Program-made: the position numbers and the translations under genes
Notes under the pieces: model-generated
What the model was told of the DNA's origin: nothing
Database searches by the model: none
The model's input: only the letters and a program-made list of their open reading frames with translations
Assembly: GCF_021129235.1 (NCBI RefSeq)
Contig: NZ_JAJOMA010000018.1
Coordinates: 1-64,000, forward strand
DNA length: 64,000 bases
Direction of reading: 5' to 3'
Origin: Kineosporia mesophila
GTDB lineage: Bacteria > Actinomycetota > Actinomycetes > Actinomycetales > Kineosporiaceae
Shown here: positions 46,039-54,408 of the stretch, piece by piece
How the letters are laid out: each line of letters starts with the position of its first letter
How positions within the stretch are numbered: the stretch's first letter is position 1

Positions 46039-46419
46039 TCACAGGCGCGGGATGTACCTCTCCCCGCGGAGCGCCCGCGCGATCAGCTCGACCCCGCGCG
46101 AGGCCGCCATCAGCCGGGCCTGCTCGTGCTCGACGGCCTCGATCATGTCGTCCAGCGCGGCGGGCGGGAGGTCGCGGGAGAGGTCGGTGCGGATCCGGCC
46201 CAGCCCCCGGGCCAGGGCCTGCCGCTGCGCCCCCACGTGCTGGTAGGCCAGCCAGGCCAGGCCGAGGGGCTGGCGGCGCAGCACGCCGTACCCGCGGAAG
46301 TCGGCGGGGCACAGGTCGAGCAGCCAGGCCGAGGCGGTCTGCTCCCAGTCGGTCGTGTCCGGGGGCCGGACCGCGTCCGGCCAGCCCGGCGGAACCGGCC
46401 CATTTCGGTTCGTGATCAT
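46039..46419 (-). CDS. Small hypothetical protein, start inside palindrome H (126 aa)
   Basis: I do not recognise the family. The protein is helical and Arg/Ala/Leu-rich: WEQTASAWLLDLCPADFRGY, GLAWLAYQHVGAQRQALARGL, and a charged middle. Such small Actinobacteria-specific proteins are often annotated only as hypothetical. The only ATG available is at 46419 and lies inside palindromic element H; GGGGA in the same element sits about 9 bases upstream and could serve as ribosome-binding site. It follows the ROK regulator gene by 55 bp. Confidence 0.65.
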   Translation of the reverse strand: MITNRNGPVPPGWPDAVRPPDTTDWEQTASAWLLDLCPADFRGYGVLRRQPLGLAWLAYQHVGAQRQALARGLGRIRTDLSRDLPPAALDDMIEAVEHEQARLMAASRGVELIARALRGERYIPRL

Positions 46420-46453
46420 GCGAACTTTTCCCGGGGAAGGTTCGCACGATCAC
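46412..46453. repeat. Palindromic element H, minimal form (42 bp)
   Basis: GTGATCATGCGAACTTTTCC pairs with GGGGAAGGTTCGCACGATCA(C). It is loopless with three mismatches, at least some of which could be wobble pairs in RNA. It has the same size class as F. It overlaps the start codon of the gene at 46039-46419 and lies 21 bp after the ROK regulator stop. Confidence 0.88.
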
Positions 46454-46474
46454 GGACAGAGATCCCGGGGGGCC

Positions 46475-47680
46475 TCACGACAGGGCCGCCACCGGGTCGG
46501 CGAGGATCCCCTGCCAGGCGTACTCCCCCGCGCCGAGCAGCACCGCGTCCGGGCCGAGCTCGGGCAGCACCAGCCGCACCTGCTCCATCGGGGCCCGCAG
46601 CGCGGTCTCCCCGAGCACATCCCTCACCCGGTCCGCCACCAGCGGGTAGAGGTCCTGCAGCAGACCGCCGAGCACGACGAGCTGCGGGTTGAACACGTTC
46701 ACCACATTGCCCAGGCCGATGCCGAGGTAGTCGGCCACCTCGTCCAGCCGTGAGGCCAGCGCCGCGCCGCCGGACCGCAGCAGCACACCCACCTCGCCCT
46801 CGTCGGCGTCCTCCCGCAGACCGAGGGCGCGAGCCATCGAACCGGCCCCGATCTCGGTCTCCCAGCACCCCCGCGCACCGCAGCGGCACCGCCGGCCACC
46901 GCGCCGGACCGTGATGTGGCCGAGCTCACCGGCGTACCCGCCGGATCCGGCCAGCGGCAGACCGCCGCTGATCACACCGCAACCGACACCGGTCTCGCCC
47001 TCGACGAACACCACGTCGTCGTAGCCGCGGGCCACGCCGCGCTGGTGCTCGGCGAGCACACCCAGGTCACCGTCGTTGGCCAGGCCGACGCGCAGGTCGT
47101 CGACGCCCTTCTCGGCGAGTGCCTCGTCCAGCAGTTCACCCAGGGGCTGGTCCTCCCAGCCGAGGTTGGGCGCGAACCGCACGTTGCCGTCCCGTCCCCG
47201 CACCACCCCGGGCACCGCGACGCCCAGGGAGAGCACGTGCCGGCCCGCCCGGGGGCCGGACAGCAGCTCCCGGGCCAGGGAGGCGAGCAGCCGGGCCACC
47301 GTGCGGGCGGAACCGTCGGAGAACTGCCGGCTGCGCCGGGCCACCACCACACCGCCCAGACCGATGAGAGCCATCGAGACCCGGCCGATCGCGATGTCCG
47401 CGGCCAGCACCTGCACCGTCTCCGGGCGGGTGCGGACCACCGCGGACGGCCGGCCGGCCTTGCCCTTGCGGCCGTCGCCGGGTTCCTCCAGCACGGCGCC
47501 GAGGGTGGCCAGCTCGGCCACCAGCCCGGCCACCGTGCTGCGGTTGAGCCCGGTCAGGTCGGTGAGCCGGGCCCGTCGCATCGGGCCGCCCAGGTGCAGC
47601 AGCCGCAGCAACTGGGACAGGTTGTGCCGGCGGACGTCCGGGGCCTCCCCGGTCAGACCGACGGGAAGGCGGGTCGTCAC
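46475..47680 (-). CDS. ROK family transcriptional regulator, XylR/NagC type (401 aa)
   Basis: The N-terminal winged helix-turn-helix (about residues 18-70, RRHNLSQLLRLLHLGGPMRRARLTDLTGLNRSTVAGL-like region) is followed by a ROK sugar-binding domain. The zinc signature is intact: GELGHITVRRGGRRCRCGARGCWE. It is the last gene of the ABC operon and overlaps the permease stop by ATGA. It is the natural repressor of this transporter, presumably relieved by its sugar. Confidence 0.9.
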   Translation of the reverse strand: MTTRLPVGLTGEAPDVRRHNLSQLLRLLHLGGPMRRARLTDLTGLNRSTVAGLVAELATLGAVLEEPGDGRKGKAGRPSAVVRTRPETVQVLAADIAIGRVSMALIGLGGVVVARRSRQFSDGSARTVARLLASLARELLSGPRAGRHVLSLGVAVPGVVRGRDGNVRFAPNLGWEDQPLGELLDEALAEKGVDDLRVGLANDGDLGVLAEHQRGVARGYDDVVFVEGETGVGCGVISGGLPLAGSGGYAGELGHITVRRGGRRCRCGARGCWETEIGAGSMARALGLREDADEGEVGVLLRSGGAALASRLDEVADYLGIGLGNVVNVFNPQLVVLGGLLQDLYPLVADRVRDVLGETALRAPMEQVRLVLPELGPDAVLLGAGEYAWQGILADPVAALS

Positions 47681-48939
47681 CTGCCGGTCGCGGCTGACCG
47701 CCGTCGGGACAGGGCATCGACACTGGCGGCGAGAAGAAGAACGGCTCCGGTCACGATGAACTGAATACCAGACTTCTGGGTAATCAGTGGAAGGCCGTTC
47801 TGGATCACCGCGACCACCAGGCCACCGAGGATGGCGTCGATGATCCGGCCCTTGCCGCCGAACAGCGAGGTACCACCGATGACCGCGGCACCGACCGCGT
47901 ACAGCAGCGTCGAGGAACCACCGGTGGTGGGCGAGACACCGTTGTTGTACGAGGCGAACAGCACACCGCCGAAGGCGGCGAGCACCGAGCCGATGGCGAA
48001 GCAGACGATCTTGATCATCGGCACGTTGATACCCGCACGCCGGGCCGCCTCGGCGTTGCCGCCGACCGCGTAGACGTGCCGGCCGAACGCGGTGCGGCCC
48101 AGCAGGAAGGTCAGCACCAGCAGGAACACCAGGGTGACCGGGACGATCAGCGGCAGGCCCTTGAGCGACTTGATCGCCGGGTTCACCGCCCGCTCCTGGT
48201 TGAACAGGATCGTCACCGCGACCATGATCACCGCGAGCGCACCGACCTTCGCCGCGGTCACCGAGGTGCTGGTGACGGGCAGGTCGGCCTTACGGCGGGA
48301 GATCGAACCGAGCACCGCGATCGCGGCGTACCCGCCGACGACCAGCACGGTGAGCACCCAGCCGAGGGCCGGGCTGAGGTTCTTGTTCATGATCGCCAGG
48401 ATCGTCTCGTTGGTGAGGCTGATCGTGCCGCCCTCACCGACCACGAGCAGCAGCACACCCTGCAGGGCCAGGAAGAAGGCCAGGGTGACCACGAACGAGG
48501 GGATGTTGAGCTGGGCCACCAGGGCGCCCATCACCGAGCCGATGACCAGACCGGTCGCCACGCAGGCGATCACGGCGACCGGCCAGGCCACGCCGTGGTT
48601 GGTCATCAGCACCACGAGCACGGCGGCGCCGACGCCGGAGGTGAAACCGGCGGCCAGGTCGATCTCGCCCAGCAGCAGGACGAAGATCAGGCCCATCGCG
48701 ATGAAGATGACCGGGGCGGCCTGGTTGAGCAGGTTCGCGGCGTTCCGGGTGGAGGCGAAGCTGTCGGGCCGCATCGCGGAGAAGAAGATCACCAGCGCGA
48801 TGAACCCGAGAATGGCCGGGAGAGAACCGACGTCGCCACCACGAAGTTTGTCGACGTAGGCCTGGACGGTTCCGCCGATGCTGTCCTCCGGCCGCCGGGG
48901 CGCGGACGGCCGGCTCGGGGCTGCGGTTCCGGTGGTCAT
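47677..48939 (-). CDS. Sugar ABC transporter permease, XylH/CUT2 type (420 aa)
   Basis: This CUT2-type permease has about 10 or more hydrophobic helices and the motif LLGEIDLAAGFTSGVGAA typical of ribose/xylose permeases. AIGSVLAAFGGVLFASYNNGVSPTTG and GGTSLFGGKGRIIDAILGG match the conserved C-terminal half of XylH. It overlaps the ATPase gene and the regulator gene by 4 bp each (ATGA), so the operon is tightly coupled. Confidence 0.92.
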   Translation of the reverse strand: MTTGTAAPSRPSAPRRPEDSIGGTVQAYVDKLRGGDVGSLPAILGFIALVIFFSAMRPDSFASTRNAANLLNQAAPVIFIAMGLIFVLLLGEIDLAAGFTSGVGAAVLVVLMTNHGVAWPVAVIACVATGLVIGSVMGALVAQLNIPSFVVTLAFFLALQGVLLLVVGEGGTISLTNETILAIMNKNLSPALGWVLTVLVVGGYAAIAVLGSISRRKADLPVTSTSVTAAKVGALAVIMVAVTILFNQERAVNPAIKSLKGLPLIVPVTLVFLLVLTFLLGRTAFGRHVYAVGGNAEAARRAGINVPMIKIVCFAIGSVLAAFGGVLFASYNNGVSPTTGGSSTLLYAVGAAVIGGTSLFGGKGRIIDAILGGLVVAVIQNGLPLITQKSGIQFIVTGAVLLLAASVDALSRRRSAATGR

Positions 48940-49739
48940 GCGACAGCCTCCTGGGCGAGCGCGGGCGGCAGCCCGAGGTCGCCACTGCGACCGGATGTGA
49001 TGAGCTCGACGATCTGGGTGGTGCTCGTGGACCGGGCGTCGATCTGGGCGGCGGTGCGGCCCAGATACAGGGCGCAGACGCTGTCCGCGACGCGCAGCAC
49101 ATCATTCATGTTGTGCGAGATCAGGATCACGGCCAGGCCGTTGTCGGCCAGCCGCCGCACCAGCTGCAGCACCTGCTCGGTCTGCGCCACGCCGAGGGCC
49201 GCGGTGGGCTCGTCGAGGATCACCAGCTTGCTGTTCCACAGCACCGACTTGGCGATCGCGACGGTCTGCCGCTGACCTCCGGAGAGGCTGGAGACCTTCT
49301 GCCGCACCGACTTCAGCGTGCGCACGGACAGGCCGGCCAGGGTCTCCTGGGCCCGCCGTTCCATCGCCGTCTCGTTCAGGGTGAGCCCCGAGCGCATCTC
49401 CCGGCCGAGGAACATGTTCTGCACCACGTCCAGGTTGTCGCACAGCGCGAGGTCCTGGTACACGACCTCGATGCCCAGCGCCGCCGACTGTTTCGGGTGG
49501 TTGACCGTCACGGTCTTCCCCTCGAAACGGTATTCACCGGAGTCGAAGGCGTAGATGCCGGCGATGCCCTTGACAAAGGTCGACTTGCCCGCCCCGTTGT
49601 CACCGACCAGCGCGGTCACCTTGCCCGCCCAGGCGTCCAGGCCGACGTCCTTGAGCACGTGCACCGCACCGAAGCTCTTGTTGATTCCCCGCAGGCTGAG
49701 TATCGGCTCCCCGCCTGCGTTCTGGGTGTTCTCTGTCAT
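48936..49739 (-). CDS. Sugar ABC transporter ATPase with a single ABC domain (267 aa)
   Basis: One nucleotide-binding domain is present: Walker A GDNGAGKST, Q-loop YQDLALCDNL, signature LSGGQRQTVAIA, Walker B LVILDEPTAAL and H-loop ISHNMNDV. Classical CUT2 ATPases (XylG, RbsA) carry two such domains in about 500 aa; this is a half-size version that must dimerise, as in the FrcA-like group. It is complete at both ends, so not truncated. It lies between the permease and the binding-protein genes. Confidence 0.92.
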   Translation of the reverse strand: MTENTQNAGGEPILSLRGINKSFGAVHVLKDVGLDAWAGKVTALVGDNGAGKSTFVKGIAGIYAFDSGEYRFEGKTVTVNHPKQSAALGIEVVYQDLALCDNLDVVQNMFLGREMRSGLTLNETAMERRAQETLAGLSVRTLKSVRQKVSSLSGGQRQTVAIAKSVLWNSKLVILDEPTAALGVAQTEQVLQLVRRLADNGLAVILISHNMNDVLRVADSVCALYLGRTAAQIDARSTSTTQIVELITSGRSGDLGLPPALAQEAVA

Positions 49740-49774
49740 CTGGTCGCTCCTACCGCAGCCGGGTGATGAAGGCC

Positions 49775-49808
49775 GGGTTCCCGGGCCGGATACCCGGCCC
49801 GGGAACCC
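49775..49808. terminator. Hairpin between binding-protein and ATPase genes
   Basis: GGGTTCCCGGGCCGG pairs perfectly with CCGGCCCGGGAACCC around a 4-nt loop. It lies in the 84-bp gap after the substrate-binding protein gene. Such hairpins commonly stop part of the transcription and protect the upstream mRNA, so the binding protein is made in excess over the membrane parts. Confidence 0.8.
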
Positions 49809-49823
49809 GTGGAACCGAAGACG

Positions 49824-50942
49824 TCAGGAGACGCCGTTCTCCGTGCAGGCCTTCTTCAGCTCCGCGGTGGTGCAGAGCTTCGCGACGGTGGTCTGACCGG
49901 CCGAGATCACGTCCTTCACCTTGTCCGCGGTGATCGCCTCGGGCACCAGCAGAACCGACTTCACGTCCTTGTTCAGCTTGGTGTCCTTGGTGGTGCCGGT
50001 GGCCAGCGCGTCCGCGGCCGAGGTGTCACCCTTGGTCAGCGCCACGGCGAGGTCGGCGGCCGAGACGGCCTCCTTGTTCTTGATGTCCTTGAAGATCGTC
50101 ACGCACTGCGTGCCGAGCAGCACCCGCTGCAGGCCCTCGTCGGTGGCGTCCTGGCCGGTGACCGGGATCTTGCCGGCCTCACCGGCGGTGTCCAGACGGG
50201 CCACGACCGCACCCGCGAGACCGTCGTTGGCGGCCGCGACGCCGACGAAGTCACCCTTCTGCTGGGTGTAGATCTGCTCGAAGAGCGTGCCGGCCTTCTG
50301 GTTGTCCCAGTCCGGCACCGCCTGCGAGTCGGTGACCTTGTAACCGGCGTCGGTGACGACCTTGTCGTAACCCTGCTTGAACAGGGTGGCGTTGTTGTCG
50401 GTGGGCGCGCCGTTCAGCTCGACCACGTTGCCGGTCTTGTCGCCGTTGGCCTGCATGCACGAGACCAGGGCGGTGCCCATGGCCGTGCCGACCGCGACGT
50501 TGTCGAACGAGACGTAGTACGAGGCGCCGCCGCCCAGCGTGAGGCGGTCGTAGTCGATCACGGGAACGCCTGCGTCCGTAGCCTTCTTGATCGCCGCGGT
50601 GCCGCTGGCGTCGTCGAGGCTGTCGATGAGCAGGACGGTCACACCGCTGGAGAGCATGCCCTCGGCGATGGACTGGAACTTGTTCTTGTCGCCGCCGGCG
50701 TTCTGGATGTCGTAGTCGACACCGGCCTTCTCGAAGGCGGCCTTGAGAGCGGGGCGGTCGATGCTCTCGTAACGGGCCGAGGACGCGGCGTCCGGAAGGA
50801 TGACGCCGACCTTGCCCTTCGCCGTGCTGGTGCTGCCCGAACCACCGGAACCCGACGAGTCGGACGAACCGCCGCCACAGGCCGAGAGGGCCAGAATGCC
50901 GGCGGTACCGACCGAAAGGGCCGCAAAGAGGTGCTTGCGCAT
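49824..50942 (-). CDS. Sugar ABC transporter substrate-binding lipoprotein, XylF type (372 aa)
   Basis: This is a periplasmic-binding-protein family lipoprotein. The lipobox LSAC puts the lipidated cysteine at residue 22, followed by a Gly/Ser linker. The mature domain shows VGVILPDAASSARYESIDRP-like N-terminus, VPVIDYDRL, YVSFDNVAVG, GAPTDNNATLFKQGY, AAANDGLAG and GQDA, the pattern of XylF/ChvE D-xylose/aldose-binding proteins. It is the first gene of the operon. Xylose is the best guess; no xylose isomerase or xylulokinase gene is in the window. Confidence 0.92.
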   Translation of the reverse strand: MRKHLFAALSVGTAGILALSACGGGSSDSSGSGGSGSTSTAKGKVGVILPDAASSARYESIDRPALKAAFEKAGVDYDIQNAGGDKNKFQSIAEGMLSSGVTVLLIDSLDDASGTAAIKKATDAGVPVIDYDRLTLGGGASYYVSFDNVAVGTAMGTALVSCMQANGDKTGNVVELNGAPTDNNATLFKQGYDKVVTDAGYKVTDSQAVPDWDNQKAGTLFEQIYTQQKGDFVGVAAANDGLAGAVVARLDTAGEAGKIPVTGQDATDEGLQRVLLGTQCVTIFKDIKNKEAVSAADLAVALTKGDTSAADALATGTTKDTKLNKDVKSVLLVPEAITADKVKDVISAGQTTVAKLCTTAELKKACTENGVS

Positions 50943-51062
50943 GTGCTGTGGTCCTCCTCCGCACCGGCAACTCTGCCGGTGCTAGCTGGGGACCCCGCAG
51001 GTCAGCGGGATCCCGACGGCGACTCCTCACGCGTCAGAACCCCATCGTCGGCCCTGACGCGA

Positions 51063-51085
51063 ATATGTTGCCGCTCACAACATAT
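51063..51085. promoter_or_regulatory. Inverted repeat ATATGTTG-7-CAACATAT upstream of the XylF-type gene
   Basis: Perfect 8-bp arms with a 7-bp centre lie about 120 bp before the binding-protein start, in an AT-rich patch. On the minus strand it reads TTGTGAGCGG then CAACA. A second hairpin (GCACCGGCA...TGCCGGTGC, about 50960-50981) follows downstream. It is the likeliest operator for the ROK protein of the same operon. Confidence 0.5.
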
Positions 51086-51226
51086 GCACGTCGGTCCCCG
51101 ATGCGCCAGCGCCGGATGTGGCCTGCGTCATTACAGGTCGGTAACGCCAGAGCCACTGATCGCTCGAAGTCATCTGCGAACGCCACATCGGCAGGCCGGA
51201 CGCGGGACTTGCGGCCCAAACACACG

Positions 51227-51271
51227 GGGCCCGCCCGGGTTCCCCCACATGGAGGGAACCCGGGCGGGCCC
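51227..51271. terminator. Terminator of acnA, 18-bp perfect stem
   Basis: GGGCCCGCCCGGGTTCCC pairs exactly with GGGAACCCGGGCGGGCCC around a 9-nt loop. It starts 26 bp downstream of the acnA stop (minus strand) and also lies upstream of the xyl operon promoter, insulating it. Confidence 0.85.
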
Positions 51272-51296
51272 GGTAGCTCTGTGTGACGAGCGGGAG

Positions 51297-54077
51297 CTAC
51301 GCGACGAGTGACCGCAGCACGTACTGGAGGATGCCGCCGTTGCGGTAGTAGTCGGCCTCACCGGGCGTGTCGATGCGGACGACCGCGTCGAACTCGACCG
51401 TGGAGCCGTCCTCCCTGGTGGCGGTGACCTTCACGGTGGACGGGGTGGTGCCGTTGTTGAGCTCGGTCACCCCGGCGATCGCGAAGGTCTCGGTGCCGTC
51501 CAGGCCCAGTGACCCGGCGTTCTCGCCGGCCGGGAACTGCAGCGGCAGAACACCCATGCCGATCAGGTTCGAGCGGTGGATCCGCTCGAAGCTCTCGGTG
51601 ATGACGGCGCGGACGCCGAGCAGGCTGGTGCCCTTGGCGGCCCAGTCCCGGCTGGAACCCGAGCCGTACTCCTTGCCCGCCAGCACGACCAGCGGCACCC
51701 CGGCGGCCGCGTAGGCCTGGGCCGCGTCGTAGATCGTGGTCTGCTCGCCCCCGGCCAGGAAGTTCCGGGTGAAGCCGCCCTCGACGCCGTCCAGCAGCTG
51801 GTTGCGCAGCCGGATGTTCGCGAACGTGCCACGGATCATCACCTCGTGGTTACCGCGACGGGAACCGTAGGAGTTGAAGTCCTTCCGGGCCACACCGTGC
51901 TCGGCCAGGTAGATGCCCGCGGGCGAGTCCACCTTGATCGAGCTCGCCGGGCTGATGTGGTCGGTGGTCACCGAATCGCCCAGTTTGGCCAGCACCCGGG
52001 CGTTCTCGATGTCTGTCACGGGCGCGGGCGTGCTCTGCATACCCTCGAAGTACGGGGGCTTGCGCACGTACGTCGACTCGGCGTCCCAGGCGAACGTGCC
52101 GCCCTCGGGCGTGGGCAGCGACTTCCAGCGCTCGTCCCCGGCGAACACGTCGGCGTAGTCCCCGACGAACATGTCCTTGGTGATGGAGTTCTCGACCACG
52201 GCGGCGACGTCCTGCGCGCTCGGCCAGATGTCGGCCAGGAACACGTCCTCGCCGTTGCCGCCGGTGCCGATCGGGTCCGTCGCCGGGTCCCAGTCCATGG
52301 TGCCGGCCAGCGCGTACGCGATCACCAGGGGCGGCGAGGCGAGGTAGTTCATCTTGATGTCCGGGTTGATCCGGCCCTCGAAGTTCCGGTTGCCCGAGAG
52401 CACCGAGACCACCGAGAGGTCGTTCTCCTGCACCGCGGCCGAAACCTCTTCGGGCAGCGGGCCGGAGTTACCGATACAGGTCACGCAGCCGTAGCCGACC
52501 AGGTGGTAACCGAGCTTCTCCAGGTACGGCGTCAGGCCGGCCCTGGCGTAGTAGTCCATCACCACCTTGGAACCCGGCGCCATCGTGGTCTTCACCCACG
52601 GCTTCACCGAGAGACCGCGCTCCACGGCGTTCTTCGCCAGCAGCGCCGCCGCCACCATCACCGAGGGGTTCGAGGTGTTGGTACAGGAGGTGATGGCCGC
52701 GATGGCCACGTGGCCGTGGTCCAGCTCGGTCTTCGTGCCGTCGGCCATGGTGATCGGGACCCGCTGGTGCGGGCGGCCGTTCGACTCGTGCGGCGCGGCC
52801 GGCTCGTCGGCCGCGGTCGACTCCGAGGCCGTCGGCGAGTCACTGGCCGGGAACGACTCGACCAGGGCCTCGTCCTGCGGACCCTCCTGCGTCACGTAGT
52901 CGAGAATCGTTCCGCGGAAAGACTTCTTCGCGTGCGACAGCTCGATGCGGTCCTGCGGGCGCTTCGGCCCGGCGATGCTGGGGACCACCGTGGACAGGTC
53001 GAGCTCGAGGTACTCGGAGTACTTGGCCTCGGTCGAGGGGTCGTGCCACAGACCCTGCTCCTTGGTGTACGCCTCGACCAGCGCCACCTGCTGGTCGCTG
53101 CGGCCGGTCAGGCGCAGGTAGTCGAGCGTGACCTCGTCGATCGGGAAGATCGCGCAGGTGGAACCGAACTCGGGGCTCATGTTGCCGATCGTGGCCCGGT
53201 TGGCCAGCGGCACGGCGCCGACGCCCTCGCCGTAGAACTCGACGAACTTGCCCACCACACCGTGCTTGCGCAGCTGCTCGGTGATCGTCAGCACCACGTC
53301 GGTGGCGGTCACGCCGGCCGGGATCTCGCCACTCAGCCTGAAACCGACCACGCGCGGGATGAGCATGCTCACCGGCTGGCCCAGCATCGCGGCCTCGGCC
53401 TCGATACCGCCCACGCCCCAGCCCAGCACGCCGATGCCGTTGACCATCGTGGTGTGCGAGTCGGTGCCCACGCAGGTGTCGGGGTAGGCGATGCCGTCCC
53501 GCTCGAAGATGACCCGCGCCAGGTGCTCGATGTTGACCTGGTGCACGATGCCGGTACCCGGGGGCACCACCTTGAAGTCGTCGAAGGCCGTCTGCCCCCA
53601 GCGCAGGAACTGGTAGCGCTCACCGTTGCGCTGGTACTCCAGGTCGACGTTCTTCTCGAACGCGTCGGAGCGGCCGAACACGTCGGCGATCACCGAGTGG
53701 TCGATCACCATCTCGGCCGGGGCCAGCGGGTTGATCTTCGCCGGGTCGCCACCCAGGTCGGCGACGGCCTCACGCATCGTGGCCAGGTCGACGATGCAGG
53801 GCACACCGGTGAAGTCCTGCATGATCACGCGGGCCGGGGTGAACTGGATCTCGGTGTCCGGGTTCGCGTTCGGGTCCCAGCCGGCCAGGGCCCGGATGTG
53901 GTCCGCGGTGATGTTCGCGCCGTCCTCGGTCCGCAGGAGGTTCTCCAGCAGGACCTTGAGGCTGAACGGCAGCCCGGCGGCACCGGGCACGGCCGAGAGC
54001 CGGAAGATGTCGTAGCTCGCGTCCCCGGCCGAGAGCTCGCCGCGGGCGCCAAAGCTGTCGAGGCTGTCACTGCTCAA
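51297..54077 (-). CDS. acnA: Aconitate hydratase AcnA (926 aa)
   Basis: Aconitase interconverts citrate and isocitrate with a [4Fe-4S] cluster. Cluster cysteines lie in [13 protein letters not shown] (about residue 465) and [14 protein letters not shown] (about 530). [21 protein letters not shown] and [16 protein letters not shown] (swivel domain) are also clear. A Ser/Ala/Glu-rich insert of about 35 residues between the two halves is typical of actinobacterial AcnA. The start is TTG at 54077, with AAGGAG 6 bases upstream. The promoter holds an iron box and a second palindrome. A 10-bp direct repeat TAGATCGTCG (54089-54108) flanks the ribosome-binding site. Confidence 0.95.
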   Translation of the reverse strand: MSSDSLDSFGARGELSAGDASYDIFRLSAVPGAAGLPFSLKVLLENLLRTEDGANITADHIRALAGWDPNANPDTEIQFTPARVIMQDFTGVPCIVDLATMREAVADLGGDPAKINPLAPAEMVIDHSVIADVFGRSDAFEKNVDLEYQRNGERYQFLRWGQTAFDDFKVVPPGTGIVHQVNIEHLARVIFERDGIAYPDTCVGTDSHTTMVNGIGVLGWGVGGIEAEAAMLGQPVSMLIPRVVGFRLSGEIPAGVTATDVVLTITEQLRKHGVVGKFVEFYGEGVGAVPLANRATIGNMSPEFGSTCAIFPIDEVTLDYLRLTGRSDQQVALVEAYTKEQGLWHDPSTEAKYSEYLELDLSTVVPSIAGPKRPQDRIELSHAKKSFRGTILDYVTQEGPQDEALVESFPASDSPTASESTAADEPAAPHESNGRPHQRVPITMADGTKTELDHGHVAIAAITSCTNTSNPSVMVAAALLAKNAVERGLSVKPWVKTTMAPGSKVVMDYYARAGLTPYLEKLGYHLVGYGCVTCIGNSGPLPEEVSAAVQENDLSVVSVLSGNRNFEGRINPDIKMNYLASPPLVIAYALAGTMDWDPATDPIGTGGNGEDVFLADIWPSAQDVAAVVENSITKDMFVGDYADVFAGDERWKSLPTPEGGTFAWDAESTYVRKPPYFEGMQSTPAPVTDIENARVLAKLGDSVTTDHISPASSIKVDSPAGIYLAEHGVARKDFNSYGSRRGNHEVMIRGTFANIRLRNQLLDGVEGGFTRNFLAGGEQTTIYDAAQAYAAAGVPLVVLAGKEYGSGSSRDWAAKGTSLLGVRAVITESFERIHRSNLIGMGVLPLQFPAGENAGSLGLDGTETFAIAGVTELNNGTTPSTVKVTATREDGSTVEFDAVVRIDTPGEADYYRNGGILQYVLRSLVA

Positions 54078-54131
54078 CGAGAGCTCCTTAGATCGTCGTA
54101 GATCGTCGTTTCCCCAGGCACCATACTAAAG

Positions 54132-54149
54132 TATCTCGACGTCAAGATA
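54132..54149. promoter_or_regulatory. 18-bp palindrome TATCTCGAC-GTCAAGATA in the acnA promoter
   Basis: Eight of nine base pairs match in this inverted repeat, 55 bp upstream of the TTG start. It resembles the TATCTTGA-type sites described for MarR-family TamR, which senses citrate/aconitate-type metabolites in Streptomyces and controls aconitase (recalled, not checked). It abuts and slightly overlaps the iron box. Confidence 0.55.
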
Positions 54150-54164
54150 GTTAGCCGAACCTAA
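54146..54164 (-). promoter_or_regulatory. Iron box (IdeR/DmdR type) upstream of acnA
   Basis: On the minus strand the site reads TTAGGTTCGGCTAACTATC. The first 15 bases match the IdeR/DmdR1 consensus TTAGGTTAGGCTAACCTAA at all but one position; the last four are weak. This suggests that aconitase, an iron-sulfur enzyme, is under control of a DtxR-family iron regulator. Confidence 0.6.
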
Positions 54165-54227
54165 CTCGAGGGTGCCCCGTCAAGAGCCGGGGTGCAGGTT
54201 GACGCGCGGGAGCTTCCGGGCCGCCCC

Positions 54228-54263
54228 GTGATCTCCGTGATCTCCGTGATCTCCGTGATCTCC
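54228..54263. repeat. 9-bp tandem repeat (GTGATCTCC), four copies
   Basis: Four perfect units of GTGATCTCC end 38 bp before palindrome I. The unit itself begins GTGATC, like the terminus of the palindrome family. Confidence 0.9.
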
Positions 54264-54301
54264 GCGGCCCCGCGAGCCGGGCGTCCCCGCGTCCTCTGTT
54301 C

Positions 54302-54382
54302 GTGATCATGCAAAAGTTCCCCGGCGTTCTAGAACTCTTACGCGCAGAGTTCTGGAACGCCGGGGAGACTTTGCCTGATCAC
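54302..54382. repeat. Palindromic intergenic element I (81 bp)
   Basis: Arms begin GTGATCATGCAAAAGTTCCC and end GGGGAGACTTTGCCTGATCA(C). The inner stem GGCGTTCTAGAACTCT/AGAGTTCTGGAACGCC is strong, with a 7-nt loop. It lies 26 bp after the stop of the TRAM methyltransferase gene (minus strand) and about 220 bp upstream of the acnA start. GTTC/GAAC extend the palindrome. Confidence 0.92.
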
Positions 54383-54408
54383 GAACAAAAATAAATGAGG
54401 GACGCGGG

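Noticed and set aside
51063-51085. A true LacI-family operator upstream of the xylose-type operon
   Set aside because: Similarity to the lac half-site is partial, the spacing is odd, and the operon encodes a ROK regulator, not a LacI protein.
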